A stretch of DNA of 64,000 nucleotides from Agrypnia vestita (taxonomy: Eukaryota; Arthropoda; Insecta; Trichoptera; Phryganeidae), in contig JADDOH010002289.1 of the NCBI GenBank assembly GCA_016648135.1, positions 54,035 to 118,034 of the forward strand. The letters are read 5' to 3'. Below, piece by piece: positions 45,101 through 47,460 of this stretch. Both the position numbers and the translations under genes were made by a program. Under the pieces are notes generated by a model. The model was not told the origin of the DNA, did no database searches, and saw only the letters and a list, made by a program, of their open reading frames with translations. Numbering within the stretch: position 1 is the first letter of the stretch; every line of letters starts with the position of its first letter.

Positions 45101-47460
45101 AAAATCGCTGATGATATTTCGCCGTTTCTGTGTAGTTATAAAAATAATGTTTACAAATGTAACAGTTCATTATTGTTATTAATTTAAAAATAAATCAATA
45201 ATCATACAAATAGCTACCTGCACGCATATACAAATTATGTACAAATATTTAAGTACTATAGGATGTATACGAAATTAATAAAAATGGCAGTTAAGGCTAG
45301 TAAAAAAATAAAGAGATGCGCAAGAGCAATTCCAGTGACACAATTAAAAAATGAAAATATTTTTTAAAGAGTGGTCATTAACACATTAAATTCAATGAAA
45401 AAATAACGAATGTAAAAATTGTGTATTTTTTAGCAATACTGAGATTTTTACAGAATTATGATATAAAAATTCTATGTGTTCTTCGTCTCCAGGATGTCCG
45501 ATGTATGCGTGGAGAATGAATTTCTCATGAACGTCAGCAAATCGAAAGTGTTGGTGTTCGAAAGAGACGAAAGAGTGACTAAGTGTGATGTAATTGTAAA
45601 CAATGAAAGCTTAGAAAAAGTGAACAAGTTTCTGTATTTGGGAAAAATGTTTAGTAGAGATGGTAAGGTTGAGAACGATATTGAAGGGAGAGGCACTGCG
45701 GGAAACAAATTAAATGGTGTTCTGAATGCAATTATGGCCAATAATAATCTGTCAAAGGAAGCAAGACTAGCGGTACATAATGGCGTTCTAATGCCAACTC
45801 TGATGTATGGAAATGAAACATTACTGAATGCGGTAGAAATGAAACACTCGGGGGTTAGTGTGGAAAATATTTGGTCGATAGAGTGAGGAATCAACAAAAT
45901 AGAAGTGAATGTAACGCTGGTTGTAGCGTGGTAAAAAGAATAAAGAAAGGATCGCTGAGATGGTTTGGTCATGTGGAACGTACGTATGTGTGAGAAAAGA
46001 ATGGTTAAGAAAATACATGAGGCGAGTGTTGAAGACAGCAGAAACAGAGGGCGTCCGCGAAAGACCTGGCATGATCAGATATTATAAATATCGGAGGATA
46101 GCCCTGTTAAAAGCCTCAACAACCATCATGCATGAGAAGTTCTATGAATGTAGCCGAAGCAAATGTGGTGTGCCATAATAGAAGAATGTAGTATTCTATC
46201 TTCTCAGCCTGCCCCTGAGAAACGGCGCGATAGTTAGTAGTTAGTGTCCTTTATATAAAATTTATTGAATATTACAATAAATAATACAAATATCCGATTC
46301 TTCCGTTCCGAACCCGTAAACGCTTTAAATTCTTATTGACCTTTTTGTCTTAACATTTTCGCATTTTTTCCGTCGAGAGATTTTGCCCATCTCATTGTCA
46401 GTAGAGAATTTTACGTATTTTAAAAATGAATATTGTATGTTCTGCTTTACCGGCATGTTGTAAAATTGTGAAATCTTTTCGCTTATTAAAAATAATGGAA
46501 TTTTTAGGATATTTATAGACCTAATATTTTTTATAATTAGATATTAAATAATACAGTACTACTACTAAAGCGCATTTTTAGGTAAATAATTGAATTTTAT
46601 TAATTTTTCTTTGTTATTCTTTACAGTGTTTTAGATCGTAGATTTGTTTTAAAATTTTATATTATTATTTTATAATATTTGACTATGTTTCATAAAAATT
46701 TCTAATCTGCCCGAATATTTCAAGTTCATGCTGATTTGGGGGAAATAAAAATCTTATCTTATCATATGATCTAAAACTTTTTGCAATAATTTTACTTTAT
46801 CACTATACTTACTATAAACTAAATATAAAATATAGAAAAACTTTACTGTGTAGTAAGGGTACAGTTAATCGCAATATCATTTATATTATGTACCTTCCAA
46901 GATTTTGACTTATTAAGATCACTTTCAATTTGACTCTTTTTCGAAACGGTCAAATTTACTCGTCAGTTTAAGGCAATAATAAATATTGGATAAAAGGCCC
47001 TTGAGAATGAATTTACTCGAATAATATTAAATTTATTAATTATTTCGAAATTTCTAAGCCGGGAATTTAAAAATCCTGTTCAGGACTATTTGGCGCGAAC
47101 TCTCCCAGAAAATAATTCGTTTTTTTTACCGGTGAAAGCTTAAATACAATTTTTTTGTTAATTCGAGTACGTAACATAATAAATTGGAGAGGGACTTTCA
47201 ATATTTTTAATACTTAAATTTATCATCATATATATTGTTATGGATTGAAATAAAATTTACTTAAAAACTAATTGATTTTTGTTCTGGGTTACCTTACCAA
47301 CAGTGAGGGAGAAGAGATCAGAGCGGTCCAGCAGCAAAGCCACGTGCATCCATCCAAACTGGCGGAAGACGCTGCTGAAGACAAGCTTCAGTCGGCACTG
47401 GCAGTAGGACATGCGCGTCAAGGTCTGGTAGCTGCTTTTGTCCTTGAACATGCTCTGCAA
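21..47460 (-). CDS. receptor-type guanylate cyclase (Gyc32E-like), nine internal exons, partial at both ends
   Basis: The gene joins 47298-47460, 42843-42962, 24848-24957, 14924-15112, 4468-4603, 3787-4023, 3509-3593, 276-393 and 21-191 on the minus strand. All junctions are GT-AG and the phases match throughout, giving 1329 bp (443 codons). In order it encodes the membrane-distal to membrane-proximal ANF-receptor ligand-binding fold, one transmembrane helix, the juxtamembrane segment and the first part of the kinase-homology domain. This family makes cGMP from GTP in the plasma membrane. The ligand of the insect proteins is mostly unknown. The cyclase domain and the signal peptide are outside the window. 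Family assignment rests on hallmark strings such as DDNGDRDADYS, HWPGG, DVPKCGF, NNMSWRVR and GNRVAIKKV. The Gyc32E-type label is from memory and less certain than the family. Introns are 84, 3115, 193, 444, 10320, 9735, 17885 and 4335 bp, and the long ones hold the transposons. Confidence 0.93.
276..393 (-). CDS. receptor guanylate cyclase exon h (juxtamembrane and start of kinase-homology domain)
   Basis: The exon is 118 bp with donor GTAAGC on the minus strand. The acceptor chosen is catttaag (AG = ct at 394-395), because it restores the split Lys codon of exon g and gives HMRLSADLNNMSWRVRAEEV in frame. An internal cag 16 bp further in would break the phase. The segment just inside the membrane followed by W-R-V-R matches the family. 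It then encodes LLEVGKPYGSKLGLQKIND. Confidence 0.92.
880..1187 (-). repeat. 3' LTR (element orientation) of the TRIM-like element
   Basis: 308 bp, direct repeat partner of 2092-2398. The internal hairpin arms are at about 1084-1145. Confidence 0.85.
1200..1930. repeat. GC-rich minisatellite interior of the TRIM-like element
   Basis: The core GTGAGTCGGCG and close variants recur many times. A larger unit of about 125 bp starting GAGCGCCCGACAACCG occurs at about 1302 and again at about 1703 (401 bp apart). Several frames stay open on the minus strand because the repeat lacks stops, giving low-complexity RRLT/ADS/THRAPT-rich translations. I do not regard these as a real protein. Confidence 0.75.
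2073..2090 (-). other. primer binding site complementary to tRNA-Trp 3' end
   Basis: The plus strand is ATCACGTCGGGGTCACCA, identical to the last 18 nt of animal tRNA-Trp including CCA as I know that tRNA. It is separated by one base from the LTR starting at 2092. Confidence 0.82.
2092..2398 (-). repeat. 5' LTR (element orientation) of the TRIM-like element
   Basis: 307 bp, differing from 880-1187 at only a handful of positions, mostly at its left edge. It contains an imperfect inverted repeat, with CGACCC and TTGTTTATAT on one arm and ATATAAACAA and GGGTCG on the other, that would place a long hairpin in the transcript. Confidence 0.85.
2403..3508. other. intron sequence, nothing assigned
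   Basis: Part of the 3115-bp intron. A short GC-rich patch at about 2940-3000 stands out from the AT-rich background. No gene or complete repeat was recognised. Confidence 0.5.
3509..3593 (-). CDS. receptor guanylate cyclase exon g (transmembrane helix)
   Basis: This 85-bp exon has donor GTAAGTT on the minus strand. The acceptor used here is the AG at 3594-3595, which completes an Asp codon split with exon f. It encodes AFEVILYGSFGFGIFLAFAA and TLACLAY, a single hydrophobic membrane-spanning segment. The donor side is strong. The acceptor has a poor pyrimidine tract, so its exact 5' edge is the least certain in the gene, but phase matches on both sides. Confidence 0.85.
3787..4023 (-). CDS. 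receptor guanylate cyclase exon f (membrane-proximal ectodomain)
   Basis: The exon is 237 bp, with acceptor tttttcag and donor GTGAGT on the minus strand. It encodes ITGHVRIDDNGDRDADYSLL, then DLDPSTGRFQVVAHYYGKAR, HWPGGRSSPPKDVPKCGF and a second Cys in DRACHVN. The G-x-x-x-I-D-x-N-G-D-R block and the P-x-C-G-F motif before the membrane are among the best-conserved signatures of receptor guanylate cyclases. The two Cys residues probably form the juxtamembrane disulfide. Confidence 0.96.
4150..4270 (-). repeat. partial copy of a dispersed repeat shared with 41.4 and 58.0 kb
   Basis: The reverse strand carries TGGTAGAAATAGGGTGATTT, closely related to segments at 41430-41460, 41675-41700 (inverted) and 57990-58020. 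It seems to be one end of a MITE-like element. Confidence 0.45.
4468..4603 (-). CDS. receptor guanylate cyclase exon e (ANF-receptor domain)
   Basis: The exon is 136 bp, with acceptor ctttttcag and donor GTAAAT on the minus strand. It encodes VNFFIGAFYDGVYLLGMALN, then ETLTAGENIRDGVAITRRMW and NREFH, leaving one base of a Gly codon. The AFYDGVYLL segment matches the conserved C-terminal lobe helix of these ectodomains. NET is a candidate N-glycosylation site. Confidence 0.94.
4977..5257 (+). other. probable intron in the 5' leader of the transposase gene
   Basis: GTGGCC is followed by GTAAGT at 4977, and a pyrimidine-rich tract plus TTTTTACAG ends at 5257, immediately before the ATG at 5258. 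This is inference from splice consensus only. Confidence 0.45.
5258..7388 (+). CDS. DDE-like transposase, frame broken once in a poly-A run
   Basis: The first frame runs from ATG at 5258 to 6517. The second continues to a stop at 7386-7388. They are in register if the A10 run at 6500-6509 were A9, so a single base separates this from a protein of about 710 residues. The N-terminal half has an acidic stretch, a basic nuclear-localisation-like KKRRKK and Cys-containing motifs (GRCKCK, SHYCRKS, DACEKCAAFK) that may bind zinc. The C-terminal half has MDLQAVLL (Asp at 6567), ILYSDGCTYQNRN (Asp about 82 residues later) and GHTQMEADTMHACIERQ, which read as candidate DDE/D catalytic positions. I recognise the layout from uncharacterised insect proteins (DUF7869-like, from memory). 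ATG 5258 follows a splice acceptor directly. Not a host gene: it lies wholly inside the TIRs. Confidence 0.8.
7603..7608 (+). terminator. polyadenylation signal of the transposase gene
   Basis: AATAAA about 215 bp after the stop codon, inside the right end of the element. Confidence 0.5.
7950..9900. other. intron, nothing assigned
   Basis: AT-rich except for 8440-9000, which is more balanced in base composition and has ORFs without recognisable motifs. No repeat partner was seen elsewhere in the window. Confidence 0.5.
9900..9990 (-). repeat. tRNA-derived SINE fragment
   Basis: On the minus strand, CGGGTTCGAATCCC forms a Pol III B-box/T-arm. The flanking CAGAAAATCTATCTATTGAA recurs, diverged, at about 10650 without the B-box, so this is a dispersed repeat and not a tRNA gene. 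Confidence 0.5.
9991..11187. other. intron, nothing assigned except a diverged SINE-flank copy at about 10650
   Basis: AT-rich sequence without recognised coding potential. Confidence 0.5.
11190..11950. mobile_element. MITE with TA target duplication and GCATGC subterminal repeats
   Basis: The ends are inverted repeats with one mismatch in about 32 bp: AAGCTACAGATACACATGCT on the left and AAGGTACAGATACACATGCT on the right (inverted), both running on into TATTTAGTGGCA. TA flanks both ends (11188-11189 and 11951-11952). The interior near both ends contains many direct and inverted copies of GCATGCCACTAATAAGCATG. No transposase is present. The TA duplication suggests mobilisation by a Tc1/mariner-type enzyme (inference). 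Confidence 0.82.
12574..12780 (+). pseudogene. Penelope-like element GIY-YIG endonuclease relic
   Basis: One frame of 69 codons with a single internal stop reads CNYFYTGKT, stop, RNVDSRIKEHLRYLNS, then EFSKHLLVTNHSF and SLEIINTNN. The pattern C-x-x-x-Y-x-G-K/Q-T-x-R-x-x-x-x-R-x-K-E-H followed by S-x-H-L-x-x-x-x-H matches the GIY-YIG domain at the C-terminus of Penelope-like retroelements. No reverse transcriptase remains upstream. The following 12830-12960 resembles 43258-43400, consistent with a shared 3' region. Confidence 0.7.
12781..13050 (+). repeat. Penelope-like 3' region, shared with 43.3 kb
   Basis: GGTTAATAGCAAATT, GAATAACCAAATCCTTTTT and TTAAATTTGTTTTC are found in the same order at 43265-43350. 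AT-rich and without ORFs. Confidence 0.55.
13450..14880 (-). pseudogene. LINE (non-LTR retrotransposon) 3' relic, split by a hAT element
   Basis: On the minus strand, 14880-14747 decodes to DKFKYLGV-like and IDRRIETAAGVLCS-like pieces. Across the inserted hAT element, 13897-13450 continues with SAVIRKSEKSVKTKLTVFKS, a TRIQAAEMNFL-like piece, ISQMRWLRHALSKRVPRSIL and a GRR-x-x-G-x-PR motif, in shifting frames. This is the order of motifs after the reverse transcriptase domain of RTE/CR1-like LINEs. Frameshifts and stops make it a relic. Confidence 0.72.
13906..14738 (+). mobile_element. hAT DNA transposon, internally deleted, with 8-bp target duplication
   Basis: ATATAGAG occurs immediately left (13898-13905) and right (14739-14746). 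The ends are CAGCGTTTCCCGAAAGG and, inverted on the right, CAGAGGTTTCCAA, as in hAT termini. The interior at about 14098-14440 decodes in broken frames to FPEKLQDIDWVHNPF and then FWIGLKDEYPAIVEKAIAVL and LPFVTKTSTETD, resembling the C-terminal dimerisation region of SCAND3/ZBED-like hAT transposases. Most of the transposase is missing. Confidence 0.85.
14924..15112 (-). CDS. receptor guanylate cyclase exon d (ANF-receptor domain)
   Basis: The exon is 189 bp (63 codons, phase 0 at both ends), with acceptor gttacag and donor GTAAAA on the minus strand. It begins GSYWGEADWEVGDDNDQDAR, continues AYEALLRVSLLQPTSDSFHE and ends NYTFFAGEE. NYT is a candidate N-glycosylation site. Because both ends are in phase 0, skipping this exon would preserve the reading frame. 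Confidence 0.94.
15113..17382. other. intron, nothing assigned
   Basis: AT-rich sequence upstream (minus-strand sense) of exon d. No motif or repeat partner was recognised. Confidence 0.5.
17383..17766. mobile_element. MITE with TACTCCCTTT ends, copy 1
   Basis: It starts TACTCCCTTT and ends AGAAAGGGAGTA. Its sequence is the inverted relative of 30213-30543 and 31727-32002, sharing GATCCAATCGAGCTGAAACT and GGCGTCTGCTTGTC. A second internal TACTCCCTTTCG at 17678 suggests a nested or rearranged copy. A perfect 15-bp-arm palindrome lies at 17578-17608. Confidence 0.7.
17767..19389. other. intron, nothing assigned
   Basis: AT-rich. The largest ORF (18952-19239) shows no recognisable motif and is probably chance. 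Confidence 0.5.
19392..20681 (-). mobile_element. mariner (cecropia-type) copy 1
   Basis: 1290 bp flanked by TA (19390-19391 and 20682-20683), with inverted ends TTAGGTCCTTACATATGAA and, at the other end, TTAGGTCCTTACTTATGAA. It carries a transposase pseudogene on the minus strand. Confidence 0.95.
19470..20493 (-). pseudogene. mariner transposase pseudogene, copy 1
   Basis: It begins MKNLKYRVIYEYELHRG with two helix-turn-helix segments (AKENIVRFWFQRFRSGNFD and TTSELAAGCGVSDKTV). The linker WVPHEL is present, then HDNARPHTAQ and YSPDHAPTDYHFF with DD34D spacing. Indels between about 20090 and 19990 disrupt the frame around the first catalytic Asp. Near the C-terminus, MRWQKC is cut to MRW by CAA to TAA, removing the last 12 residues. 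Relatedness to the cecropia subfamily (including Hsmar1-type) is by recognition. Confidence 0.92.
20684..22160. other. intron, mostly unassigned
   Basis: AT-rich. It contains the SINE-like segment listed separately at 21700-21830. Confidence 0.5.
21700..21830 (+). repeat. tRNA-derived SINE-like segment
   Basis: GGTTAGTCGCTGCG followed about 25 bp later by GAGGTTCGAGTCTC resembles Pol III A and B boxes. The acceptor and anticodon arms do not form a tRNA. Confidence 0.45.
22165..22312 (-). repeat. structured repeat related to 60.54-60.68 kb, possible decayed hammerhead element
   Basis: Inverted arms CGATTCTTGACATTTCGCTG and CGATTCTCGACGTTTTGCTG (right arm inverted) face each other. The central segment ATATCATAGC...GGAGAGTG...CTCTCACC is also found, diverged, at 60585-60630. 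The minus strand reads CTAAAGAGGC...AGCGAAATGTC, like a degenerate hammerhead core. Confidence 0.4.
22526..22995. mobile_element. fold-back element family FB, copy 1
   Basis: Left end TATACAGGGTGTACCAGA and right end inverted TATATAGGATGTACCAGA. The arms of about 200 bp are complementary over most of their length, including AATCAATAGTTATGGAGATA, GCAAAAAGTTGAACTATCAT and ATCGATTATGAAAAATT with their inverses. No coding potential. Confidence 0.8.
23008..23516 (+). mobile_element. solo LTR of an LTR retrotransposon
   Basis: 509 bp with TGTAACG...CGCGACA ends, bounded by ATAT on both sides (23004-23007 and 23517-23520), a 4-bp duplication as for Ty3/gypsy elements. It contains a core-promoter-like TATAAAAA at 23206 followed by a GC-rich start region, AATAAA-like sites downstream and no ORF. 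No internal region or second LTR is present. The orientation follows the TATA box. Confidence 0.78.
24030..24300 (+). pseudogene. LINE 3' relic with (GAA)n tail
   Basis: The plus strand decodes to RMIAGKTLSDCVRNTKIREI and CEAEDI, then EPPHRRRYPLENRP-like residues in broken frames, ending in GAAGAAGAAGAAGAA. RM-x-G-x-T-L-x-D-x-V-R-x-x-x-I-R-E is typical of the region after the reverse transcriptase in insect endonuclease/reverse transcriptase LINEs. Confidence 0.65.
24848..24957 (-). CDS. receptor guanylate cyclase exon c (ANF-receptor domain)
   Basis: The exon is 110 bp, with acceptor tgttctag and donor GTAAGTT on the minus strand. Two bases complete a Val codon and 36 codons follow. It encodes VILSVRGHLVRKFMLAAHAL and GMTKGEWTFLDVEIFQ. 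The R-x-x-M-x-A-A-x-x-L-G-M-T-x-G-x-W pattern is diagnostic of the receptor-guanylate-cyclase ligand-binding fold. It ends in phase 0. Confidence 0.93.
25008..25840. repeat. direct duplication of about 220 bp
   Basis: 25008-25232 and 25611-25840 share CAATAAAATCGAGTTTT, GCAGAGTTGTTCTTTAGA, GGACAAATGACATGATTA and TTCAACGTTCTTGTGCAAAA in the same order. The offset is about 603 bp. Confidence 0.75.
26150..26340 (-). repeat. dispersed repeat, partial copy related to 40.95-41.36 kb
   Basis: The minus strand reads ACTGGATTTTGTC, ATTAATCAAGATAAATTATA and CACAGAGACGA, the same order as at 40941-41003 and 29818-29880. The left flank (AAACTGATCATTCAAGCTAG) matches 41245-41265. Confidence 0.6.
26455..27600. 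promoter_or_regulatory. GC-rich intronic segment with clustered bZIP-type sites
   Basis: Palindromic TGACGTCA (26545-26552) and four TGA(G/C)TCA sites (26560-26566, 27070-27076, 27514-27520, 27570-27576) lie in a segment much richer in GC than its surroundings. Inverted pairs GTTACGG/CCGTAAC (26457-26481) and CCTAGCGAAA/TTTCGCTAGG (about 26716 and 26813), and a hairpin GCGCCGTAC/GTACGGCGC (about 27307-27332), are also present. It may be an enhancer, an alternative promoter or part of an LTR. No ORF is convincing. Confidence 0.4.
27601..28736. other. intron, nothing assigned
   Basis: AT-rich with an A15-type homopolymer near 27750. A minus-strand ORF at 27963-28217 has a hydrophobic start but no recognised homology. 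Confidence 0.45.
28737..28850. repeat. short palindromic element (about 114 bp)
   Basis: TAGGCCCGAATTCAGAGT at the left and its inverse TAGGCGCGAATTCAGAGT at the right. The arms continue imperfectly to the centre. It looks like a small fold-back MITE. Confidence 0.6.
28851..30212. other. intron, mostly unassigned
   Basis: AT-rich. Contains a repeat fragment at 29815-29890 (GATTTTGTCCCCAGAGGGAC...GATGTCTCACAGAGC) related to 40.94 kb and a simple ATTT/ATATT tract at 29965-30015. Confidence 0.5.
30213..30543. mobile_element. MITE with TACTCCCTTT ends, copy 2
   Basis: It begins TACTCCCTTTCTC and ends AAAAGAAAGGGAGTA. It shares AATCCAAAATTATACTA, GTTTCAGCTCGATT and GACGCTACGAGTTAAAAGAA with 31727-32002. 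Confidence 0.75.
30608..30652. repeat. (TACAG)n microsatellite
   Basis: About seven to eight consecutive TACAG units, the last one interrupted. Confidence 0.9.
30671..31216. mobile_element. fold-back element family FB, copy 2
   Basis: The ends are inverted copies of ATATACAGGGTTATTT followed by AAAACATTAATAACCTCGCA, near-perfect over more than 50 bp, and the arms extend about 250 bp. The core TATGGAGATATGCGACATCA and its inverse match the other FB copies. CCAATTGGAA palindromes mark the centre. Confidence 0.88.
31640..32110. repeat. dispersed repeat interrupted by the TACTCCC MITE; partner at 35.04-35.20 kb
   Basis: GAACAGACAATAAAAGAGGC and GTTGCCAGC at 32009-32040 match 35107-35145, and AATGGTTATGTTTACTC at about 31643 matches 35049-35066. 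The MITE 31727-32002 lies between these blocks only here. Confidence 0.6.
31727..32002. mobile_element. MITE with TACTCCCTTT ends, copy 3
   Basis: 276 bp from TACTCCCTTTCTC to AAAAGAAAGGAAGTA. Interior GTTTCAGCTCGATTGGATCA and ACAGACGCCACGAGTTAAAA match copies 1 (inverted) and 2. Confidence 0.78.
32492..32523 (-). ncRNA. hammerhead-ribozyme-like core, left arm (defective)
   Basis: The minus strand reads CTGATGA, a stem II of GATAT with GTGTC, then AAAA where GAAA is expected, and GGTA. Stem I CGTC/GACG is perfect here. The GAAA change should prevent cleavage. Confidence 0.4.
32793..32824 (+). ncRNA. hammerhead-ribozyme-like core, right arm
   Basis: CTGATGA (32793-32799), then stem II GATAC/GTATC, GAAA, and a loopless stem III ACC/GGT ending before A at the expected cleavage position. 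All core bases are present. Stem I pairing is poor (CATC against GACT). Confidence 0.5.
33089..34389 (-). mobile_element. mariner (cecropia-type) copy 2
   Basis: 1301 bp flanked by TA (33087-33088 and 34390-34391), with ends TTAGGTCATTACATATGAA and, inverted, TTAGGATTCCTTACATATG. Confidence 0.94.
33166..34188 (-). pseudogene. mariner transposase pseudogene, copy 2
   Basis: The longest open segment of the three copies (33210-34097). It includes both helix-turn-helix regions, WVPHEL, TCDEKWILYDN, HDNARPHT and YSPDLAPTDYHFF, so all three catalytic Asp are present. It is broken by loss of the start codon (ATG to AGA at about 34188), a frameshift near 34140 in the first 20 residues and a one-base deletion near 33305 that shifts the C-terminus. 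Confidence 0.93.
34634..34838. mobile_element. 205-bp near-perfect palindrome with hammerhead-like core
   Basis: The left arm from ATCTTCAAGTTTGTGTGTAT to CCATCATAAGGGCTG is mirrored from CAGCCCTGATGATGG to ACACAAACTTGAAGAT, with a central loop of about 11 bp. CCCATTGCAGGGTCC and its inverse sit in both arms. Related to the 32.4-kb palindrome in design. Confidence 0.82.
34747..34781 (+). ncRNA. hammerhead-ribozyme-like motif, minimal type I
   Basis: CTGATGA (34747-34753), stem II GGACCC with GGGATCC (one bulged A), loop TGCAAT, GAAAC (34774-34778) and GTC ending at 34781. Stem I is GCC before CTGATGA and GGC after GTC. Stem III is the two-base loopless form (GAAACGTC), the arrangement described for Penelope-associated hammerheads that act as dimers. 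One extra T follows CTGATGA. The left palindrome arm has CTTATGA and should be inactive. Confidence 0.55.
35040..35200. repeat. dispersed repeat, copy without the MITE seen at 31.7 kb
   Basis: AATGGTTATGTTAACTC and ACAGACAATAAAAGAGGCGT are found here 50 bp apart, against about 350 bp apart at 31643-32030. Confidence 0.6.
35201..36550. other. intron, nothing assigned
   Basis: AT-rich. No motif or repeat partner was recognised. Confidence 0.5.
36551..37086. mobile_element. fold-back element family FB, copy 3
   Basis: The right end ATTAATATTTTCCAAATAAC-CCTGTA matches copy 2. The left end is decayed before GTTAATAACCTCGCAGG. The arms contain the family core, and the centre has AATTCCAATT-type palindromes. 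Confidence 0.78.
37087..38226. other. intron, nothing assigned except the TTAGG tract
   Basis: AT-rich. The minus-strand ORF at 37472-37747 shows no recognisable motif. Confidence 0.5.
37897..37955 (+). repeat. interstitial (TTAGG)n telomere-type repeat
   Basis: Runs of TTAGG, five or more consecutive at 37922-37950, plus a degenerate block just before. This is the canonical insect telomere unit, here inside an intron. Confidence 0.85.
38227..38530. mobile_element. fold-back element family FB, copy 4 (left arm only)
   Basis: It starts TACAGGGTGTCTCTTACTTA and contains GCATTTTTTTTTCAATATTT, GTACAACGTTAGCCTATTAT and ATCATTCGCTTTGATACAAG as in other copies. The second arm is missing. Confidence 0.65.
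38700..38915 (+). repeat. tRNA-derived SINE
   Basis: The head has an A-box-like TCTAGTGGTAAGGCACTCG, and a T-arm CGAGG-ATTCGAG-CCTCG with perfect 5-bp stem and B-box. A body of about 120 bp and an A-rich end follow. The anticodon arm is not tRNA-like, so it is a SINE or tRNA relic and not a functional tRNA. Confidence 0.6.
39680..40720 (-). pseudogene. LINE reverse-transcriptase 3' relic, interrupted by a repeat
   Basis: The minus strand from 40702 reads WDPSQEVKARIEMGRNAFFR, then SLFSNRDLSLQLRMRI. After the inserted repeat, it continues with an LYGVEAWTL-like degenerate stretch (about 40130-40030) and RKLEYLGYIMRGPKY with QGKISGKRSVGRRRISRL (about 39940-39830). These motifs follow the RT domain in insect LINEs. 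The end has TTCTTCTTCTT, i.e. the same (GAA)n tail as the 24-kb relic. Confidence 0.75.
40140..40570. repeat. repeat with 129-bp tandem units nested in the LINE relic
   Basis: It starts TTTGTACCCGGCGTTGCACG and ends ACAGACAGACATTGAGTTTT. Units starting CCAAATTTTGAGT at 40240 and 40369 and a diverged third at about 40498 share GGTACAAATTTGCAT-like and GAAGGGAAGGGATAAAA-like blocks. A perfect 13-bp-arm palindrome TTCGGACGGTATA/inverse lies at 40203-40232. Confidence 0.7.
40946..41363. mobile_element. MITE-like element with about 55-bp inverted ends
   Basis: Left TCAAGATATATTATAGATGT-CTCATAGAGACGA and its inverse at the right (41310-41358). Relatives are at 26150-26340 and 29815-29890. Confidence 0.65.
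41396..41721. mobile_element. MITE-like element with inverted ends related to 4.2 and 58.0 kb
   Basis: Left AGGGGCTACATCATC, then CTTGAAATTTAGGTAGAAAT-TGGGTGATTTTTT. The right side carries the inverse (TCATCCAATTTCTACCAAAA, then TTCAACCCCTT). Confidence 0.6.
42104..42324. repeat. palindromic element, about 220 bp
   Basis: TTAAATAAAACACGACTT, ACCACTAAATATTT and TTTATTCAATATGAATAAAC at the left recur inverted at the right (to 42322). The centre has ACAACGCATACGTTGT. CATGTAGGGGTTTATTCAT is duplicated in the right arm. Confidence 0.75.
42843..42962 (-). CDS. receptor guanylate cyclase exon b (ANF-receptor domain)
   Basis: The exon is 120 bp, between acceptor tttcag and donor GTAAGAAT on the minus strand. 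Two bases complete the split Gly codon of exon a, then 39 codons, then one base. It encodes KNLEYGLRKEGVLRYVREL followed by an acidic NGNEEEPFESYLKDASMYAR. The join to exon a reads SLTVGKNLEYG in frame. The exon is isolated between introns of 4.3 and 17.9 kb. Confidence 0.9.
43258..43400 (+). repeat. Penelope-like 3' region, second copy
   Basis: Same order of blocks as 12830-12960. No GIY-YIG coding sequence was recognised upstream. Confidence 0.5.
43913..43963. repeat. perfect 24-bp-arm hairpin, 3-base loop
   Basis: CACTACTCCAAAGAATTTCA and four further bases are perfectly inverted after GTT. The stem is fully complementary. Confidence 0.9.
43964..45470. other. intron, nothing assigned
   Basis: T-rich on the plus strand with short imperfect repeats (TCATATTTTATAGATTGTT near 44165 and 44233). 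No coding signal. Confidence 0.5.
45486..46200 (+). pseudogene. LINE reverse-transcriptase 3' relic
   Basis: The plus-strand frame reads NVSKSKVLVFERDE, VNKFLYLGKMFSRDGKVEND, EARLAVHNGVLMPTLMYGNE and TLLNAVEMK, followed in other frames by a RWFGHVE-like stretch and GRPRKTWHDQI. This is the conserved end of the RT domain and its C-terminal tail in insect LINEs. The frame breaks at 45884 and several more times. It is in the 4.3-kb intron between exons a and b. Confidence 0.85.
46201..47297. other. intron, nothing assigned
   Basis: AT-rich. No repeat partner was recognised. Confidence 0.5.
47298..47460 (-). CDS. receptor guanylate cyclase exon a (ANF-receptor domain, N-terminal lobe)
   Basis: Acceptor ctcaacag lies directly upstream and donor GTAAGG directly downstream on the minus strand. 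The exon is 163 bp, begins in phase 0 and leaves one base. It encodes 54 residues beginning LQSMFKDKSSYQTLTRMSYC and then FGWMHVALLLDRSD. The LTRMSYCQ and W-x-HVAL strings are hallmarks of natriuretic-peptide-receptor-like ectodomains. It is the most 5' exon found. No exon that would supply the preceding residues was recognised between here and 64000. Confidence 0.92.
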
